From NCBI GenBank assembly GCA_020441225.1, contig JAGRMP010000272.1, forward strand, positions 1 to 9,167: a stretch of DNA of 9,167 nt, in the 5' to 3' direction. The position numbers and the translations under genes were made by a program. This document shows, piece after piece, positions 7,209-9,167 of this stretch. The DNA comes from Maritimibacter sp. Its GTDB lineage: Bacteria; Pseudomonadota; Alphaproteobacteria; Rhodobacterales; Rhodobacteraceae. The notes under the pieces were generated by a model that saw nothing but the letters and a program-made list of their open reading frames with translations, was not told the origin of the DNA and did no database searches. Each line of letters opens with the position of its first letter. Within the stretch, counting starts at the first letter, position 1.

Positions 7209-8123
7209 TCACGCCGCGAACGGGTAGCGCATATAGGCAAAGGCCGAACTGTCCGGCGCCCAGGAAGGCGCGTTGATCGTGCCCTGGCCGCCGGTGAACC
7301 GGTCGATATCGCATTTCCCGCTGCCGTCCGGCCGGATCGTCCGAATCACCACGTCGCGATCCTCGGGATGGCCGAGGGTGCCGGGTGGGTAGCTGAGATA
7401 GGCCACGAGCGTGCCATCCGGGGCAGGGTGGGGAAACCAGTTGACCCGCTCGTCATCGGTCAGTTGCACACTGTCGCCACCGATGAGGGGTTTTCGGAAG
7501 ATCTGGGCATGGCCCGGCGCGGCGCCGAGCGGTTCGGCGTTGAACCACAACATCTCGCCCTCCGGGCCAAACTCCGGCCCGTCCACCAGTCTCACCCCCT
7601 CGGTATGGAGCGTGTCATCGCCGCCGGCCGAAGGGATGGTCCAGATCCGGGTCATCAGCCGGCCCGCGTGCAGCTCCAGCCCGACATAGGCAAGCCGCAT
7701 CCCGTCCGGCGAGATGCCATGGAGGTAGTGGCGAAAGGCGTAGGACGGCGGTCGGTCGTTCGAGACCCGCACCGGCGTTCCGCCGTCGAAGGGCAGGCGG
7801 TAGATGTGGCTGTCTTCGGAACTGACGTAGATCCAGCGCCCGTCGGGAGACAGCACGTGGTCGTTGTTGATATCCTCGACCGGTGTGGTGTCGATCTCGA
7901 CGGCCCCACCGCTGCCGTCGATCGCAATCCGGTACAGCTTGCCGCCGCCGTTCACGATCAGCCAGCGCCCGTCCGGGCTCCAGTTCGGAGCTTCGATCCG
8001 CCGGTCGGTGCTGTGGACCACCCGCTTGTCGCGCCCGTCGCGGCTGCTGACCACCAGCTCTGCCCTCTGCCCGGGGGCAAGCTGTCCCGCGGTCGGGAAA
8101 TCGGCGTCTGGCAGGGAAGGCAC
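7209..8123 (-). CDS. TolB-like PD40 beta-propeller protein
   Basis: This 304-residue protein is built from repeated TolB/PD40-type propeller blades. Recognisable cores are APNWSPDGRWLIV (about 45-57), LSPDGRWIYVSS (91-102), ISPDGMRLAYVG (137-148), FGPEGEMLWFNA (185-196), APDGTLVAYLS (234-244) and SWAPDSSAFAYMR (287-299), so about six blades. It is much shorter than true TolB (about 430 residues), lacks TolB's N-terminal domain and has no evident signal peptide, so it is not the Tol-Pal component; similar stand-alone proteins are often annotated 'TolB family'. No catalytic motif is recognised, so it may be a binding or scaffold protein, or an uncharacterised enzyme of the propeller class found near sugar loci. 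The only start compatible with the frame is GTG at 8123, because an in-frame TGA lies at 8162-8160 with no ATG between. It converges on the GH43 gene with 28 nt between stops, so it belongs to a separate transcript. Confidence 0.85.
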   Translation of the reverse strand: MPSLPDADFPTAGQLAPGQRAELVVSSRDGRDKRVVHSTDRRIEAPNWSPDGRWLIVNGGGKLYRIAIDGSGGAVEIDTTPVEDINNDHVLSPDGRWIYVSSEDSHIYRLPFDGGTPVRVSNDRPPSYAFRHYLHGISPDGMRLAYVGLELHAGRLMTRIWTIPSAGGDDTLHTEGVRLVDGPEFGPEGEMLWFNAEPLGAAPGHAQIFRKPLIGGDSVQLTDDERVNWFPHPAPDGTLVAYLSYPPGTLGHPEDRDVVIRTIRPDGSGKCDIDRFTGGQGTINAPSWAPDSSAFAYMRYPFAA

Positions 8124-8132
8124 GTCGGGTCG

Positions 8133-8137
8133 CTCCT
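8133..8137 (-). promoter_or_regulatory. Ribosome binding site for the GTG start of the propeller gene
   Basis: On the minus strand AGGAG lies 9 nt upstream of the GTG at 8123-8121. It supports this non-ATG start, the only plausible one downstream of the in-frame stop. The ATG at 8163-8161 is in a different frame, whose product lacks the blade motifs. Confidence 0.6.
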
Positions 8138-8165
8138 GGGCCGGTGTCGTCTTCTTCTGTCATCG

Positions 8166-8183
8166 CGGCACCGAACGGTGCCG
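8166..8183. repeat. Perfect 8-bp inverted repeat (candidate operator or 5' UTR hairpin)
   Basis: CGGCACCG at 8166-8173 is followed by AA and its exact reverse complement CGGTGCCG at 8176-8183. The repeat sits 43-60 nt upstream of the propeller gene's GTG, at or just after the expected transcription start of the weak minus-strand promoter. The compact spacing suits a dimeric repressor site (for example TetR/MarR-like) or a small hairpin at the mRNA 5' end. There is no T-tract, so a terminator is unlikely. Confidence 0.5.
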
Positions 8184-8188
8184 GGTGA

Positions 8189-8217
8189 ACGGTAGTTCAG
8201 CCGCGCCCGCGGCTCAA
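8189..8217 (-). promoter_or_regulatory. Weak candidate promoter for the propeller gene
   Basis: On the minus strand TTGAGC (8217-8212) and TACCGT (8194-8189) are 17 nt apart. The -35 matches TTGACA at four of six positions and the -10 matches TATAAT at three of six, so this is weak evidence. It is supported mainly by position, about 65 nt upstream of the GTG, and by the palindromes surrounding it. Confidence 0.3.
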
Positions 8218-8218
8218 C
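8195..8218. repeat. Imperfect 11-bp inverted repeat next to the first palindrome
   Basis: The left arm GTTCAGCCGCG (8195-8205) and the right arm CGCGGCTCAAC (8208-8218) are separated by CC and pair at 10 of 11 positions; the only mismatch is 8198/8215. The repeat covers the -35 hexamer and spacer of the candidate minus-strand promoter. It starts 11 bp from the end of the neighbouring palindrome, about one helical turn away. This looks like a second operator or a stable stem; the GC-rich background raises the chance of coincidence. Confidence 0.45.
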
Positions 8219-8316
8219 CCGGCGCGTCGCGCATCCCCGTGCCGCCTGTCGCCTGCATCCGCCTCGGGAACCGTGGCCGTGGCGCCCCGCTCGCGGCAGT
8301 TCCGCAACGGCTGGTT

Positions 8317-8345
8317 TTGACCCCGGCCCGGGCCGCGCGTATTGT
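8317..8345 (+). promoter_or_regulatory. Candidate sigma70 promoter for the rightward membrane-protein gene
   Basis: TTGACC at 8317-8322 (five of six consensus matches) and TATTGT at 8340-8345 (four of six) are separated by 17 nt. The expected transcription start is near 8352, giving a leader of about 55 nt before the ATG at 8408. This is one of the few A/T-containing spots in a very GC-rich stretch. Confidence 0.5.
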
Positions 8346-8407
8346 CGCCTCGACCGCCCGCGCAAGACCGGGTGGAAATGGGTGCTTCAACCCGCGGGGG
8401 AACCAAC

Positions 8408-9167
8408 ATGGCGCGAACCTTACCCACCTGGGCAGGCTGGCTTGCTGGCGGCGCTGCAATTGCCGCTGCGGTGGTGGCTTACGTCGTTCTGGTCCAGCCC
8501 GACGACCGCGACGCCGACACCGGGCCGGCCGCGCCGCCTGCCGCAGCGCTGAGCCCCGGGACGGAGGCGCCCACCGAAGCGTCGCCCCCGGTCGAGGGCA
8601 CCGCGGCGCCGTCTTCGGCGGCCGCTCCGGATGCGGCTCAGCCCGGGCCGGTACAGGCCGAAACGACGCCAACCCAGTCCGCGGAGACGGGCACGGCGCC
8701 GACCGAAGCGGCCGCGCCCGAGCCTGCCGAAATCGCCGCCGCGTCCCCCGAACCGGCGGCGGACCCCGAAGCCGCTCCGGCCGAAGACCCCGGGACGACA
8801 CGGGCCGCGCCCGGCGTGACCGCGCCCCTTGCGCCTCCCAGCTTCGATACCGTGCGCATCGACCGCGACGGCGGCGCGCTGGTCGCGGGCCGCGCGGATC
8901 CCAATGCCCGGGTCGTGGTGCGGGTCGACGGCGAGATCGTCGCCGATGCCGAGGCCGACGGCGCGGGCAATTTCGTCACCCTGTTTTCCCTGCCGCCGGG
9001 CGAGACCATGCGGGTCATGACCCTCGAAGCCGCGCCGGCCGGGGCGGCCGCGGATACCGCACCCGTGCTCTCCGAACAGAGCGTCATCATCCAGCCGGCC
9101 GCGCGTACCGCGCCCGCGGGCGGCGAAGCCGTCGCCGGCCTCGCGCCACAGCCCGCCGCGCCGTCCG
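8408..9167 (+). CDS. Membrane-anchored Ala/Pro/Glu-rich protein with Ig-like domain, probable LysM family (3'-truncated)
   Basis: The frame is open from the ATG at 8408 to the window end, giving 253 residues with no stop. One hydrophobic segment (about residues 7-29, WAGWLAGGAAIAAAVVAYVV) should be an N-terminal membrane anchor or uncleaved signal. A low-complexity linker rich in Ala, Pro, Glu and Thr follows (about 31-143), as in periplasm-spanning tethers. Residues about 145-210 (SFDTVRIDRDGGALVAGRADPNARVVV..) look like a bacterial Ig-like sandwich with the 'dG..lvaG.a.pga.V.v..dg' pattern. Another Ala/Pro-rich stretch then begins. I recognise this layout from Rhodobacterales proteins ending in a C-terminal LysM peptidoglycan-binding domain, but that part lies outside the window, so the LysM assignment is inference. 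The start at 8408 has GGGGGA at 8396-8401; an in-frame ATG at 8378 would add ten residues. Transcription probably starts from the promoter at 8317-8345, divergent from the propeller gene. Confidence 0.8.
   Translation, partial: MARTLPTWAGWLAGGAAIAAAVVAYVVLVQPDDRDADTGPAAPPAAALSPGTEAPTEASPPVEGTAAPSSAAAPDAAQPGPVQAETTPTQSAETGTAPTEAAAPEPAEIAAASPEPAADPEAAPAEDPGTTRAAPGVTAPLAPPSFDTVRIDRDGGALVAGRADPNARVVVRVDGEIVADAEADGAGNFVTLFSLPPGETMRVMTLEAAPAGAAADTAPVLSEQSVIIQPAARTAPAGGEAVAGLAPQPAAPS

Noticed and set aside
8161..8163. ATG as an alternative start for the propeller gene
   Set aside because: It is in another frame from the blade-encoding ORF. Using it would need a frameshift, and the GTG at 8123 with AGGAG upstream is sufficient.
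7194..8195. 333-codon plus-strand open frame opposite the propeller gene
   Set aside because: The minus strand carries clear repeated SPDGRW-type blades and a ribosome binding site. The plus frame has no recognisable motif.
8214..8801. 195-codon minus-strand open frame across the intergenic region and the linker of the membrane protein
   Set aside because: Its product is Arg/Pro-rich low complexity, the reverse of an Ala/Pro linker, and it would cover the promoter region. The plus-strand frame has a membrane segment and an Ig-like domain.

Overview
This is a GC-rich, densely coded window with strong third-position G/C bias, short intergenic gaps and good AAGGAG/GAGGAG-type ribosome binding sites. 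Its gene content (a MalK/UgpC-type sugar ABC ATPase, cytoplasmic glycosidases, and at the right edge a membrane-anchored, Ala/Pro/Glu-rich protein of a kind I associate with Rhodobacterales) points to an alphaproteobacterium, most likely of the Roseobacter/Paracoccaceae group. That placement is by recognition, not by a search.

Region 1 (2-7180, + strand) is the 3' part of a tight six-gene carbohydrate operon. The order is: sugar ABC transporter ATPase (5' end cut by the window), GH2 beta-mannosidase, AP-endonuclease-2-like TIM-barrel sugar isomerase/epimerase, Gfo/Idh/MocA NAD(P)-dependent oxidoreductase, GNAT acetyltransferase and GH43 beta-xylosidase. Gaps are 4, 26, 12 and 10 nt, then a 4-nt ATGA overlap. 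I see no internal promoter or terminator, so the genes are probably co-transcribed from a promoter left of the window. Neither glycosidase has a signal peptide. The model is import of short beta-mannosyl/beta-xylosyl oligosaccharides by the ABC system, then cytoplasmic cleavage. The isomerase/oxidoreductase pair would process a released or modified sugar, perhaps through a keto-sugar intermediate as in the E. coli YcjR/YcjS pair.

Region 2 (7209-8123, - strand) is a convergent gene for a 304-residue TolB-like (PD40-repeat) beta-propeller without an evident signal peptide. Only 28 nt separate its stop from the GH43 stop, and no convincing hairpin terminator is visible between them.

Region 3 (8124-8407) is a 284-bp divergent intergenic region. 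It holds two adjacent inverted repeats (8166-8183 and 8195-8218) placed over a weak candidate minus-strand promoter, and a better sigma70-like promoter (8317-8345) facing right.

Region 4 (8408 to the end, + strand) is the 5' part of a gene for a membrane-anchored protein. It has one N-terminal transmembrane segment, a long Ala/Pro/Glu-rich linker and an Ig-like domain, and probably ends beyond the window in a LysM-type domain.

No RNA genes, insertion sequences, CRISPR arrays or attachment sites were seen. The most interesting points are the keto-sugar-type enzyme pair combined with mannosidase and xylosidase, the acetyltransferase embedded in the operon, and the paired palindromes upstream of the propeller gene.
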